Notes: generated by a model not told the origin, from the sequence alone. 64,000 nt of DNA from Tetracentron sinense (GCA_015143295.1 CM026567.1:9132416-9196415); one strand, 5' to 3'; shown: positions 21,079 through 32,557, counted from the stretch's first letter. Numbers and translations: made by a program.

Positions 21079-21810
21079 GACTTGGTATTGGAGCCCATAC
21101 ATTTGATCATCGGGATTGAGGTGTAGATCTAGATTGAACCCATTATCGATTTGAGGATATGTCTGACGATAGACTTGGTATCAGAGCTCAGGGATTAGAA
21201 CCCCTAGGGTTGAGGTTGTCATTCGAGGTAGAACATATTCCAACTCGAAGTATGTAGTATGTTCTTGTCAGAGGTGGATACCGCGATAGATTAGTTTCTC
21301 TTGGGCTCGGTTCCTCGCTAAGGGGAAGTTGGTTCAAGGGCTATGGTGTTCTCAGAGTTGAACTTAGAACTCAGATGAACTTCTTAACTTAAGTTTGATA
21401 CTGTGACATAATGGGTATCAAGCAAGACCTTAGGGAAATCTAGGAAGTTTAGATTCCAAGTATGGACTAGTCATCTAGTCTTATCATATGGCCGGTTAAC
21501 TCATTAGCTGAGTTGAGAACTTAGCATCGCTAGGATTTTCTTGGTATGCTTATACTATTATGTTTGTACTTCAATGTATACGATGCTAATATAAAGCACT
21601 AAAAGCTCATTTAATCGCTATATTTGAAGAGCTTTTCTTCTGTTAGACCTATGCTGTGTTATTGCTCTTAGGACTATCATCATGAAATGTAGTAATCAAA
21701 CAAGTAGGAACTCAGTATCAAATTCTATGATGATTATAAAACATGCTATTATACAACTGTATGTGCAATATATTGTGATGTATGAACATATGTGTGCTTA
21801 ATGCAAAATA
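21079..21810 (+). other. Type A leader with duplicated primer-binding site
   Basis: A degenerate PBS (TGGTATTGGAGC, 21083-21094) follows the LTR and an exact one (TGGTATCAGAGC) lies at 21176-21187, both preceded by AGACT. Near 21652-21690 a block resembling the pre-gag region of type B (TTATTGCTCTTAGGACTATC then ATGAAATG) looks like a gag start, but no Gag protein follows. No other ORF is credible. Confidence 0.75.
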
Positions 21811-22027
21811 AGAACTGTAGAGCCCCGGACCTTTTCACATTTAATGCATGACACTTTCGTTGCCATTTTGCCTTTAAAGAGGTATAATTAATAAATAAGG
21901 AAGAAATTGAAAATTTCAAAACGTCAGAAATGTTCATTTTCGAAGTACGAACCCAACGCAAGTTGAATCGTCGAAATCCGACGAGCGAGTCAAAAGATAT
22001 GGTGAAAACAGTCCAGACACACAGAGC

Positions 22028-22212
22028 ACCGATCGCTCGGTCCAGTCAGCGATCGATCGGTCCATAACCGATCGATCGGTAGCTATCGCACGGTCAGAAA
22101 TTTTGTATGGGGAAATTTTCCAGAGAGTGAGTTTTTGACCGGTCGATCGGTCATAAACACCGATCGCTCGGTAGGCAACCGATCGATCGGTCATAACCAC
22201 CGATCGCTCGGT
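22028..22212. repeat. Palindrome array, family E (ACCGATCGATCGGT)
   Basis: Seven copies or near-copies of ACCGATCGATCGGT or ACCGATCGCTCGGT, most separated by TCATAA- or AGGCA-type spacers. It sits after the conserved AGTTGAATCG and GAGCGAGTCAAAAG block and before the transcription start region. Confidence 0.87.
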
Positions 22213-23049
22213 CTTCGCGTTTTGCAGAAATTTCATTAAGGGCTTTTTCGTCTTTTGGGGTTTAAACCCTTACCCATAAGGGCTTGCCCGAGCCTTTAGG
22301 GCTTCATTCACAGCACTTAGAGAGATTGGGAGATAAGAAGAGAGGAGAGGGCGATCCCTAAACCTAGAGAGGAGAAGGGAAGAGAATGGAGGATTGCAAG
22401 AGGGGTTTTTGGATTTGGAGAAGAAGAGCACAAATCGAGCCTTGATCTCGCTCCTACGCGCCATTGGAGCTTGGATCTCCAACATCAAGCTTGGGTTTCA
22501 CTTCTACAAGCTTCTTCAAGCCTTTTCAAGCATTGGATCAAAGGGATTTCATCCCATAAGGTAGATACACTCTACTAGGTTCTAATTTCATAAACCCTTA
22601 ATGAAAAGCATGATTTTCTTGACAAGTATAGTTATATATAGCCTCTTATATGTAAAAATACACTCTTCTAGCAATTGATTTCATGAAACCCTTTCTACGT
22701 CAAGATAAAATCCCATGAATGATGGTGTGAATTAAATGTGATGATGTTATGCTTTCAACCAACAAATAAAAGATGGTAATTTTTGAGTTGTTCTATATGT
22801 TAGTATCCAAGATGAAAAGCATGTTAAAAGCAACAAGTTTTGGGAAGAATAAGTAGAAAAACCTTATTTTAAATGTGATTGGAATGGTGTGATGTTATTG
22901 TATATGGATTATGGTGATGGATGAATTATGTTGAGTATGAGACATATGACCATATGAAAAGGGTTTTCCCTAATGTCTACTATGTTATATCACAATTGCT
23001 ACACGGACACATACGCATATGCATGATCGAGTTTTTCTATATTATGGGT

Positions 23050-23430
23050 ATCCAAAAGAAGAAGTCCATGTATATAAGATGCAATACAAGAATAAGAAGA
23101 AGAAGAGTATAAGACGCAAATAAAATACATGAAAAGTATAAGATGTAAATGAACCACATGAATAGTACAAGAAGCAAAAGAAGTACAAGAAAAGTATAAG
23201 AAGCACAAGATGTATACGGAAAGCATAAGAAGCACAAGATACATACGGAAAATACAAGAAGCATAAGATGTTACAAGAAGATGGAAAGTATACGGAAAAA
23301 GCCGACAGGGATGCGACGATAGCAGGCCGCCTGAAAGGGAAAGGGATACTGGCATCAGACTCCGATGATAGCAGGCCACCTGGAAGGGAGATGGATAATG
23401 GTCGTCTACCCTTGAGGTAGCCGAAGGTGA
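23050..23430. repeat. Family E minisatellites
   Basis: Purine-rich imperfect units around AGTATAAGAAGCACAAGAT at about 23050-23290, then two ~70-bp units containing GATAGCAGGCC[GA]CCTG at about 23290-23430. Homologous GGCGGCCTGCTAT-type units occur reversed at about 47430-47560. Confidence 0.75.
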
Positions 23431-23785
23431 GGAGAACATTAGGCCACCCAGTTTACGTGGGTACAGGTACTAGTTGTCCTACTCCGGAGGTAGCAAATGA
23501 TGAATACCAAGGTATTTTAAATACCTGTACAGGATAATAAAAGATAAAAGCCAAGGTATTTTAAATACCCGTATATGCAAAGGTACAAGATGAAAAAAAA
23601 AAGATGATAAGAAGATGTAAAAGACAAAAGATGATAAGAAGATGTTTTCCGATAGTATTTTCTGAGATATATGCACATGATATGATTTTGTTTTCCGCGC
23701 TGATTTCAGAAATGCATGTGAAATGATAAACCGTGATATATGTTGGATTACTGTTTATGATATTACTATCTAGTGGTTTGTATAC

Positions 23786-23806
23786 GCTGAGTATTCCATG
23801 CTCAGC
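23786..23806 (+). promoter_or_regulatory. Conserved LTR hairpin, family E
   Basis: Arms GCTGAG/CTCAGC, loop region TATTCCATG, ten bases before the micro-ORF ATG and 445 bp from the LTR end. Confidence 0.78.
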
Positions 23807-23816
23807 CGTACATATC

Positions 23817-23930
23817 ATGTCGGCAGGTCCCTTCGACATTTGCGGCGAGCGTCCTCAAGAACCATGGGTTGAGGAAGAGTATGTTGAGGAGGAGGAGACT
23901 TGGGGTAGTCTTCAGCAGCAGAGGGCTTAG
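23817..23930 (+). CDS. LTR micro-ORF, family E (37 aa, intact)
   Basis: Reads MSAGPFDICGERPQEPWVEE and ends in an acidic then Gln-rich tail (EEETWGSLQQQRA). Compared with the reverse LTR copy at 46931-47074, the first 25 codons differ at eight synonymous sites and only one replacement (Phe/Leu), although the surrounding non-coding DNA has diverged in sequence and repeat content. That pattern is expected of a translated sequence. Immediately upstream is the conserved hairpin. Product function unknown; it may instead be the 3' exon of an LTR-initiated spliced transcript. Confidence 0.55.
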   Translation: MSAGPFDICGERPQEPWVEEEYVEEEETWGSLQQQRA

Positions 23931-24236
23931 GAGGAGCAGAGGGCTTTTGTTAGGTGGCCCCATCATGAGTGATGAGAGGGAGAGACATGTACATATATTT
24001 TGTTGAGCGAGTATGTTCGCTCTTTATTTTGGGTCATGTATAAACTGAGACATATACTATTGATAGAAATTTTGTAGTCCGCTTCCACTACCATATATAG
24101 ATTAGTATTACGCTTCCGCTATCACAGGTTTTATATGTTGTACAGGATTCATATGTATTATAGGATGGTTTGGTTATGAGTTCACGTCGCCAAAGTATCC
24201 TAACTACTAGGGGGTATTTTGGGTCGTGACAAGAAC

Positions 24237-24658
24237 ATAGTTAGGTATTGTGCTTAGGAGCCTTGTTGATAAGCAAGTGTCTAGCCATGTGTTGGTCAAC
24301 AAGAGATTAGTATGTTTCTTTAACTAGGGAGTTGTATTCCAAGTCTAGACTGATTAGTCAGTCTTAGTCAAACAAGTTAATGTTTCAAACGAACCTCATG
24401 TCATAGCTTCACTAGGAACTTTATGTACGTATACTTCCTATTGCGTGTATATATGCTCATATGTGTACCAAACCCTAGAGTGTGAGCTATCAACTGCGAG
24501 ATGACTTGTTGATACTCCGGTTTCGAAGATAGAGTCACGTTTTGCTATTGTTCTTCAGATTATTATTATGGGGCATAGTTGAAGAAGTTATAAATCTGGT
24601 TGGACATGACCTGGTTCAAAATCAGTGAGTGATTTGGAATTTGTTTGCATGTGCAGGG
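24237..24658 (+). other. Type A leader, second part
   Basis: Non-coding. It holds a second gag-start-like block (TTTGCTATTGTTCTTCAGAT then ATGGGG near 24541-24572) with no Gag after it. The last part (GTGAGTGATTTGGAATTTG) is shared with 7656 and runs into the 113-codon ORF. Confidence 0.65.
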
Positions 24659-25000
24659 ATGCCGAGGATGTATAGAATTCCCACTAAGCAAGACTGGGAG
24701 ATTTATGAGAGGATGAGAGTCACATTGATGCGACGTTATCCGGAGTGGATCGGTCTATTCCAACAGATTATGAAGGCCATTACGCCTAAGGCTATCCGGA
24801 TAAATCCAAATGGAACTGCCTGGGTACCTTCGCCTCCGAAGAGGCTTACTGCTCGAGAATACCGTGAGATTTTGAATATCCGTAAGCAGGCCAAGAAGAA
24901 GTTGACAGGGGAGGGGGAGGATCGCATGTTAGCAAGCTGGGAGGGTAGGACATCCCAGGAGGAAGCTGGGAGTAGTTCGTCCACTTCGACTGAGGTGTAG
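24659..25000 (+). CDS. Unidentified 113-aa ORF of type A elements, copy 2
   Basis: Second copy of the ORF at 7689, here inside a complete element with LTRs, PBS, polypurine tract and TSD, which shows it is a regular part of the element and not a local accident. It is uninterrupted, strongly basic in the middle (KRLTAREYREILNIRKQAKK) and Ser/Thr-rich at the end. The one replacement relative to copy 1 is Gln to Arg in the A[IV]-I-[QR]-INPNG region. It occupies the slot between a gag-start vestige and the polypurine tract. It could be a captured host exon or a highly diverged structural protein; nothing in the sequence decides this. Confidence 0.6.
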   Translation: MPRMYRIPTKQDWEIYERMRVTLMRRYPEWIGLFQQIMKAITPKAIRINPNGTAWVPSPPKRLTAREYREILNIRKQAKKKLTGEGEDRMLASWEGRTSQEEAGSSSSTSTEV

Positions 25001-25339
25001 ATGCCTGTGTTTTTGTATAACGCCATGACGGGAGACCATAGCGCATCTATATCATCTAAAAGAAGCCCTAGTCGGTCTTTTGATCAGTTGGCTTATCTTT
25101 TATACATGTAAAGTGTTATGATGTTTTGTTATATTATGATGTACACGATTTCAATATCGTATATCGTCAATAGGAAATGAATGAAATGGTTCTTTTGGTC
25201 ATAGAACCTTATATTCTATAGATGTTGTTATACATTGCTTGACTTAGTTAAGGATAATAAAGAGTGAAAAAAAATATATATATGTATATATATATCCCCG
25301 CATGTACTATCATTCTACCTTCACGGACGAAATTTCTAT

Positions 25340-25352
25340 AAGGGGGGGAGGA
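25340..25352 (+). other. Polypurine tract, complete type A element
   Basis: AAGGGGGGGAGGA directly before the 3' LTR start at 25353. Confidence 0.94.
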
Positions 25353-28300
25353 TGTAGAGCCCCGGATTTTCTGCAAACACTGATCATGTGAGTGAATAGT
25401 GCTTTGCACTAGGTGTGTTCAGGCCAAGGTGTTCAGTGTGATCTTGGCATTTGGCTAATGCTAAGGGGATTATATTTTTGTGTAAAACATGTGATAATTG
25501 TTGTATAAGTTCAGGATTTGGTGTGTTGTGAGCCTTAGGGGTGAAAACCAAGTTCACATGCACTGTGATTAGTGCCAAGGTCACTAGTATTGGAATGGCC
25601 AAAGGCCTTCAATTTAGTTAGGTTTGGTTAATGAGAGTGAGGGTTTTCACATGGCTTGACTATGATGTAAGTTTAGTGTATGAGTCATGTGGTGTGAGGT
25701 ATCTTTGGGAAAGTAAGCAAAGAGTATAAAACATACTCTTAAGTGTTAAGTGAATAGTGCATATAGAGGTCAAGGCCTCTATGTATCATCTTGGATATTT
25801 CTCAGTGAAATGATGGTTTGATGTGCGTGTGTTGAGTCTCAAAAAGAGAGTATAAGTATACTCTAAGTATCTAAACACATAGGGTATAAAACAACCTAAG
25901 TGTGAATGTGAAACCCCAGGAATCAATTTCACAATGCTGTGAATAGTGTCAGGGAATTGGGGTTGAAGGCCAAAAGTCTTCTTGTATTGTTATGATGTTA
26001 TAGAAAAATGATGACGAGGGTTTTTAACTGGAGTTTTGTTGGATAGAAATATGTGTGGTGTATGTCGGTGCGTTGAAACTAAGTGTATGAAATGCTCTAA
26101 GTCCTTGGGAGTTTAAACAAAGAGTATGCATGACTCGAGGTATGTGAGTAATGATGCAAAGATTAAAAGGACACTAGAAGAAATTGAGTGGTGTTAGTAT
26201 GCAAAGGAAGGGTAAAGAAAATACTCTAAGTAGGTAAAATCAAGGGTTGTAAGTGAATAGTGTGTGAATAGTGCTATGAATAGTGTGTTAAGGCTTAAAG
26301 CCTTGGGTTGGGTAATGGTTGTGGTATTATATGTGAAAGAGGATTTTGGTTTCTAATGAATGTTCATGGAATTATGAATGTTTTAAAGTCTTAAGGAATT
26401 TCAATTAATGTTGTGAGAGTTAATGCATAAGTTGTAAAAGTTATAAGTTTAAAAGAGAAAGGAATGCAAAACATACCCTCAACTTTGATGAGCTGTAGAA
26501 TTCTCACCACTGATCAGAATCGAGTGATTCTTAAATTTTTGGAAAGGTATTGAAACCCTCTTAGAGGTTCATGTTTACCACTTTTTCAGATTTTGAGTCG
26601 AGGATGGGTCAAATATCAGATTTCTGGAAATGAGTCTGCTGAAAATCTGGGCTGCTGAATTCCTTTTTCAGACCAGTCATCTTTAAGGGCAGTTTAGTCT
26701 ATGAAGACAGAATAATTAGAAAATTTATAAAACATAAAAGTTGTAGCTCTTTGAATGATAAATCCAACGAATGTTGAATTATCAAAATCGGATAAGCGAG
26801 TCAAAAGTAATACTCAAAATACAAAAATAGGAAAACCAGGAGCCTGTCATGCAATTTCGGCGACGATTTGCTTAAGGGGACCCAAATTCGTCGACAAATT
26901 TGCTCGGGGGCTGAAATTTGTAGACGAATTCAACCCAGATGATGGTAAAAATGTCGAAAACTTTTCCACCGACCTTGGGAGATGTTTTGGGATATTTATT
27001 GAGATCTTTTGGGATATTTTACCAACCTTTAGGCTATAAATAAGATCCTAAATTCGTGTCTTAGGGTTTACAAACCCTAAGCTTGGATTTTTTTGAGAGA
27101 TTGAAAGAGAAGAAGAAGAAGGAAGCTAAGGTAGTTCTTGGGTTTTCTTGAGTTCTTGTTTTCCACCAAAGGAAGAGTCCTTCTTGCTTCCTTGATGTTT
27201 TAAAGTTTGGATTTCATCCCCAAAGTGATTCTTAAGCTTAGAAGTTTCCAAGGAAAATTCTGTTAGTGTCATGGAAACGGGATTTCAGATTTTCCAGCTT
27301 TCTCAAAGCTTTAACCAAGCTTCCTCAAGCTTGATTCTTGTTTCCCAGAAGTGTAAGAACTTCCATTTCAGGTAGACACACTCTACTACCTACCTTGTGC
27401 TATTATTTTTTAAAGTAAATCACTCTGTTTAAGGGTGTTCTTGGATGAATTGGATGATGACTTGAATATGAGATGTAAGCTATCACTAGTATTGATTTCA
27501 ATGAATATGATGCCATGTTTACAAGATTTCTAAGATCACCATGGCATTCATAAGTACTATATGCACCTATGTTCACAAGTATAGCATGATATTCACAAGT
27601 CTCGCATGATCCGATGTTTTCTCACAAGAAAAGGTATTTTCAAAAAGTTCATAAGCAAGGTTTTGATGAAAAGAATTCTCACAAGCTCACAAGTGATAAA
27701 GCCAAACTATGGGTTGGTAAGTGACAAGTTCTAAGATCGTTTCAAAGCTCACAAGGAATCCTACTGTACATGGACTCACAAGTAGTCATGTCTCACGAGC
27801 TCACAAATTCACAAGATCGCAAGTTCACAAGAAAATCACGCATACTTAGATCCTCGCATGCTCACAAGGAATCCCAACTTTCGCAAGAATTCACATGAAC
27901 TCACAAGAACATGATTATCACATGACAAGATTTACTTGGTTTTCTTTTCACACGAATATTTGTTAAGAAAAGGTTTTGGTGACTACTTTCACGAATGTAG
28001 TTTGTATATCACTAAGTATTCCATGCTCAGTCGACTATTGACTGTGCTATTATTGACTGTGCTATTATTCCATGCTCAGCCGACTATTCACACGAATACT
28101 TCCATTTCAGGTAGATACACTCTACTACCTACCTTGTGCTATTATTTTTTAAAGCAAATCACTATGTTTAAGGATGTTCTTGGATGAATTGGATGATGAC
28201 TTGAATATGAGACAAATCACTATGTTTAAGGGTGTTCTTGGATGAATTAGATGATGACTTGAATTTGGGATGTAAGCTATCACTAGTATTGATTTCAATG

Positions 28301-29290
28301 AATATGATGCCATGCTTACAAGCTTTCTAAGATCACCATGGCATTCACAAGTACTTGATGCACCTATGTTCACAAGTATAACATGATATTCACAAGTCTC
28401 GCATGATCCGATGTTTTCTCACAAGAAAAGGTATTTCTAAAAGTTCATAAGCAAGGTTTTGATTAAAGGAATTCTTACAAGCTCACAAGTGATAAAGCCA
28501 AACTATGGGTTGGTAAGTGACAAGTTCTAAGATCGTTTCAAAGCTCACAAGGAATCCTACTATACATGGACTCACAAGTAGTCATGTCTCACAAGCTCAC
28601 AAGTTCACAAGCTCGCAAGTTCACAAGAAAATCATGCATACTCAGATCCTCGCATGCTCACAAGGAATCCCAATTTTCGTAAGAATTCACATGAACTCAC
28701 AAGAACATGATTATCACATGACAAGATTTACTTGGTTTTCTTTTCACACGAATATTTGTTAAGAAAAGGTTTTGGTGACTACTTTCACGAATGTTATTCT
28801 CTAAGCTTATGCATGTTCATGATATTATTCACTGTTAGTTAGTAGTTTGTATATCACTGAGTATTCCATGCTCAGCCGACTATTGACTTCGGCAGTTGCA
28901 CGTGTTCTATTTGATGTCTGTGGCATGGAGCCTTGGATAGAGGAAGACTACTATCATCCTGAGCCCTCTATGGACCACTACCAGGATGATGGATCGCTGG
29001 ATAAGCGGCTCGATTTTGATTTCTGTTAAGAGAAGGAGGGAGATAATACTGATATTTTGAGTATGTTGAGAGTGGGACTTGTCCACTCCATATTTTTGGA
29101 TATGTTATGTTGGTCCTGACTTGGACTGAATTATAGGAGTATATTATAAATCGTTTCTGCTATGTTTTACAACTTGTGTACTCTGACAGGATCGTAAGTA
29201 TATGTGCCTTATGTGTCATACAGGAGGGTATGATACGACGGTCCGAGCCAAAGTATCCTTAACTCCTAGGGGGTATTTTGGGTTATGATA
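25353..29290 (+). mobile_element. Type A 3' LTR with internal ~739-bp duplication
   Basis: 3,938 bp. Palindrome array 26863-26931, TATA box TATAAATA near 27035, donor-like blocks at 27372 and 28111 (period 739 bp), minisatellite blocks 27490-27950 and 28316-28750, hairpin 28857-28875. It ends in GGGTTATGATA, a mutated form of the usual GGGTCATGACA. The duplication junction, including a doubled TATTGACTGTGCTAT, is the same as at 11060-11080. Confidence 0.92.
28868..29029 (+). CDS. LTR micro-ORF, type A 3' LTR (53 aa, intact)
   Basis: Same frame and length as 20658, from the hairpin ATG to LDFDFC. Differences include Gly to Val after TSA, Pro to Leu before FDVCG, and one Gln/Arg near the end. 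The core MEPWIEEDYYHPEPSMDHYQ is identical. Function unknown. Confidence 0.5.
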   Translation: MLSRLLTSAVARVLFDVCGMEPWIEEDYYHPEPSMDHYQDDGSLDKRLDFDFC

Positions 29291-29950
29291 AATAAGTTGT
29301 AAATACGGCGAGCAAGTTTTGGAAACCACAAAAAGTATTTTCAAGAACAAGTCATGACTTTTGAATATGAATTTACGATGCATGAGTTAAAATATGATGT
29401 TCATGATTTACTTTACGTTGTTATGTCGTTTTAGCTTCCGCACTCTGATTATGTATCTTTTGGATGAACTGTATCATGTATTACATATTAATGTTATTAC
29501 TATTGTTAGTTAGTAGCTTGTACTCGCTGAGTATTCCATGCTCAGCCGTACTTTTATGTCGGCAGGTACACTAGACGAGATATGGACTCGGGTTCCTTGG
29601 ATGGAGGTAGCTCAGGGTGAGCAGGAGGTTAATCGGATAGTTACCTAGATATTAGGAGGCTTGGCATATGGCCAATGGTTGGGACAAGAGAGAGAGAGAC
29701 ATGTATTTTGGGATTTCCTTTTTGGGGATTTTTCATGTAAACTTGAGTGGGTAACTCAAGCATTTGCACTCTTGTGATTATTGTATTTTATCCAGTCATT
29801 GTTTTTGTTGACACTTGGAGTTACATTTATGTTAAAGAAAATTTTAGTTCACTATTCTGCATGTCTTGTATACTCTTTGCAGGTTTTATTTCAGGTTAAG
29901 TCACGTCGCCAAAGTATCCTAACTCCTAGGGGGTATTTTGGGGCGTTACA
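29291..29950 (+). mobile_element. Type B 3' LTR, part 2
   Basis: Continues the B LTR after the type A insertion: hairpin at 29526-29546, micro-ORF at 29556, GAGAGAGAGACATGTATTTT block, and the U5 terminus ending GGGCGTTACA at 29950. The next five bases, TTGAC, would be the B target-site duplication; its partner is lost with the truncated 5' LTR. Confidence 0.9.
29556..29648 (+). CDS. LTR micro-ORF, type B 3' LTR (30 aa)
   Basis: MSAGTLDEIWTRVPWMEVAQ then GEQEV and a TAG at codon 31, as in the 5' copy. It lies ten bases after the hairpin. The equivalent ORF in the LTR at 36916 has an open codon where this one has TAG, so the parent ORF may have been longer. Confidence 0.48.
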   Translation: MSAGTLDEIWTRVPWMEVAQGEQEVNRIVT

Positions 29951-30629
29951 TTGACTTATCCCTTTTAATTAAGGAATCCTCTTACAATAGGGACTCTTTA
30001 ATTAGTAGGATTACTATAATTAAAGTAGTTATAGATTAAGTAGGAGTTTATTTAATTAATAATAAGAGTTATTGTTAATTAATAAATCCTACTAGATAAG
30101 ATCAAGTTGGAGTAGGATTAGGATAGGATCCTAGTTTATATATACCCCAATACCCTAGACCATTAAGCACTTTTCTCTAGAATTTTTTTCTCTCCTCTCC
30201 TCTCTCTCTCCAAACCGTGAGCCCTAGGGGATACCCCTAGGGATTTTCGTGAGCTGCTAGGTGGTCCAAAGTTGGGTTTTGCAAATCTAGGGTTTTGAAC
30301 CTTAGTATTTTTGGTGATAGAAGGTCTATACCATTACTCCATCTTCTTTCTCTTGCTTTTATAATTCCAAAGGAGATTCTAAAGCTTCGTGGGGATAGCG
30401 AAGAACAAGGATCGAGCTTCTAGTATTTAGTTCGAGCTTCGTGGGGATAGCGAAGAACAAGGAATCCTTAGTATTTAGTTCTGACGATTCGAGTGTATTT
30501 AAGCTTCACCGGTGAAAATCATTCACCGAGGTGATATGACTAAAACTCTTAGATAATTTTGATGCTTTCTATGGTGTTAAGATCTAGGGGATCCAGTTTT
30601 CGCATAAATTTTTATCCGGATCCCCTACA
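29951..30629 (+). mobile_element. Copia 5' LTR, last part
   Basis: Matches, in reverse complement, the Copia LTRs at 39528-41033 and 62467-64000. It has a TATA-like TTTATATATACC near 30134, a pyrimidine-rich start region (CTCTCCTCTCCTCTCTCTCT) and ends GGATCCCCTACA. A ~50-bp segment with AGCTTCGTGGGGATAGCGAA is tandemly doubled at 30383-30480. Confidence 0.85.
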
Positions 30630-30631
30630 AG

Positions 30632-30643
30632 TGATATCAGAGC
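30632..30643 (+). other. Copia primer-binding site (one mismatch)
   Basis: TGATATCAGAGC, differing from the initiator-Met complement TGGTATCAGAGC by one G-to-A change, two bases after the LTR end. Confidence 0.85.
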
Positions 30644-32127
30644 TCATGATTAGGATTATTTTTTTGTTTATTTTGATAAGGTAATTAAATGGATGATTTA
30701 ATTCATGAGATGAATTAATTTAGATCTATTTAATATTGCTCGTAGTTTTTATTATTTTATTTGCTCATGAGATGAATAAATAAATATTTATTATATTATT
30801 GAATGAGATTTGATAATTAAATAATTTTTAAAAACTAGTATTATATGTGATATAATTAAATTCGAAATAAAGAGTTTATTTTGAAATTCCTTTTAAATGA
30901 TTTGATCATTTAATATATACTTATTAATTGTTTAAAATAATTAATAAATGATTTTTCCCATAAATAGATTTTATTAAAAAAATTATAAAACCCTAATTTA
31001 TGATGTGATCATATTTAGGATTTTCGATTCTCTTATTTTTTATTTTAATGTGGAATAATATTAGAATCAATCTCGGATAATAGTAGAACCGATCTATATG
31101 AAAGGATCTTGCATTCGAGAAAGGATCTTGCATTCGGGAAAGAAATACAATTTTGTAGAGATTTTAAAAAAATTCTATCTTATATTTTAAAAATAATTTT
31201 ATGAAAATTGTTTAATGGAAAATATAATTGTTTTATTTTTTTCTGGGGTTTCATCTATATAAGATATGGATTTTTATCGAACGATTTGATAATTGTTATC
31301 AATTTTTAAATCCTTTTAAAAAATAAGAAAAAGTACTCCATCACCATGTAGCATCTATTTTATATGAGATTATAGTTATAAGTCATATTTATGATAAATT
31401 GTTTATCATTCATGCATTCATATTAGAGGTTAATATGTAGTACGTTTTGGCAATCTATAAAGGGCAGATTCATTCGGTTTCCCTGAAAAGGGCGAATGAA
31501 ATACTGGTTTCCCTAATGCTATTTAAATTATGTTTAATGCATTGGTGCTGATGCTGCGAAGGAGGATGTTGCAATGTGATCTCGATAAGATGACAAAGGA
31601 AGGGATCATGAAGGAGTTTGCGAGCTACCTTTATTCTTATCACATTCCCTTGCATCCATGCATTTTAATTCATTGATCCATAACGATTAATCTTGTATAT
31701 TATTGTTATTATTATCATGAGATGATAACTGCTGTTTATTTTATCATGAGATGATATCTGTTTATATGTTTAATTATTCTATTGAAATAATTGCCCTTGA
31801 TATATCATGTGTATATAAGACTGGGGATAAGTCCCTAAGTATTATGATCTTCTACCATACACTATGTGATCCTATAGTGGGGAATGTGAGTAAGCTGACA
31901 GGCCAAAGCCGGGCCCAATCCTTCTCACCTATGAGTGAATATGGTGAAAACTGAATAAGCAAATAGTGGGAGCAATAATTCCAAAGCGTGAGCTTTCATT
32001 AGGTGTTTATTAGGTTCATGGTAGGTGGGTACATAAATAAGAGATATTATACAATAACACCAAAGAGTGAGTATAACATCCCTTATAGATCAGACAGAAG
32101 ATCGAATGCTCTAGGATTCACAAGATG
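30644..32127 (+). other. Copia leader, non-coding
   Basis: AT-rich untranslated leader of the forward Copia. No ORF with recognisable features. It is interrupted at 32128 by a nested pair of solo LTRs and continues at 37616. Confidence 0.7.
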
Positions 32128-32395
32128 TGTCACGACCCAAAATACCCCCTAGGAGTTAGGGATACTTTAGCTCGTGACCGCCGTATCACACCCTCCAATA
32201 TGATACATAAGGCATACATACCATCCTATTTGAGTATATTACACACATAGCAGAAAACAAGCGGAAGCAATTTAATAACACTCCTATCGATAGGTTCAAG
32301 TCTGAACCAACAGAACACATATCCAAAATATGAAGCATGTAGTGGACAAGCCCTACTCTCAATTCTTATCAAAATACAAGTATACTCTCTCTCTC

Positions 32396-32557
32396 TTAAC
32401 ATAAATCGAAATTGGGCCGCCTATCCAGTGATCCACCGTCCTGGTAGTGGTCCATAGAGGGCTCCGGATCGTAGTATTCTTCCTCTATCCAAGGCTTCAT
32501 GCCACAGACATCAAAAGGAACATGTGCACCTGCCGAAGTCAATAGTCAGCTGAGCAT
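32396..32557 (-). pseudogene. LTR micro-ORF, type A-like, stop at codon 4
   Basis: Same frame as the type A micro-ORF, with core KPWIEEEYYDPEPSMDHYQD and end DLC. The fourth codon from the hairpin ATG is TGA in place of CGA (C to T), so an intact product would need the internal ATG. Many differences from 20658 are synonymous. Confidence 0.5.

Larger units (their letters stand above)
21816..24231 (+). mobile_element. Solo LTR, family E
   Basis: TGTAGAGCCCCGGACC to GGGTCGTGACA, 2,416 bp, flanked by TSD AGAAC (21811-21815 and 24232-24236), inserted in the type A leader. It has an ACCGATCGATCGGT palindrome array (22028-22212), a donor-like CATAAG/GTAGATACACTCTAC at 22561, a purine-rich minisatellite (23050-23290), the hairpin (23786-23806) and a micro-ORF. 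Confidence 0.93.
17930..29290 (+). mobile_element. Complete type A non-autonomous LTR element
   Basis: An 11.36-kb insertion in the type B 3' LTR with 5-bp TSD AATAA at 17925-17929 and 29291-29295; removing it restores a continuous B LTR. The 5' LTR is 17930-21078, the 3' LTR 25353-29290. The internal region contains a later solo LTR (21816-24231). Without that, it is only about 1.85 kb: PBS, leader, gag-start vestiges, the 113-codon ORF and a polypurine tract. No gag or pol is present. The LTRs differ in length because the 3' copy has a ~739-bp internal duplication. Confidence 0.93.

Noticed and set aside
22999-23439. 146-residue minus-strand frame rich in Cys, Tyr and Phe
   Set aside because: Antisense of the purine-rich family E minisatellite. 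The apparent hydrophobic protein is a compositional effect.
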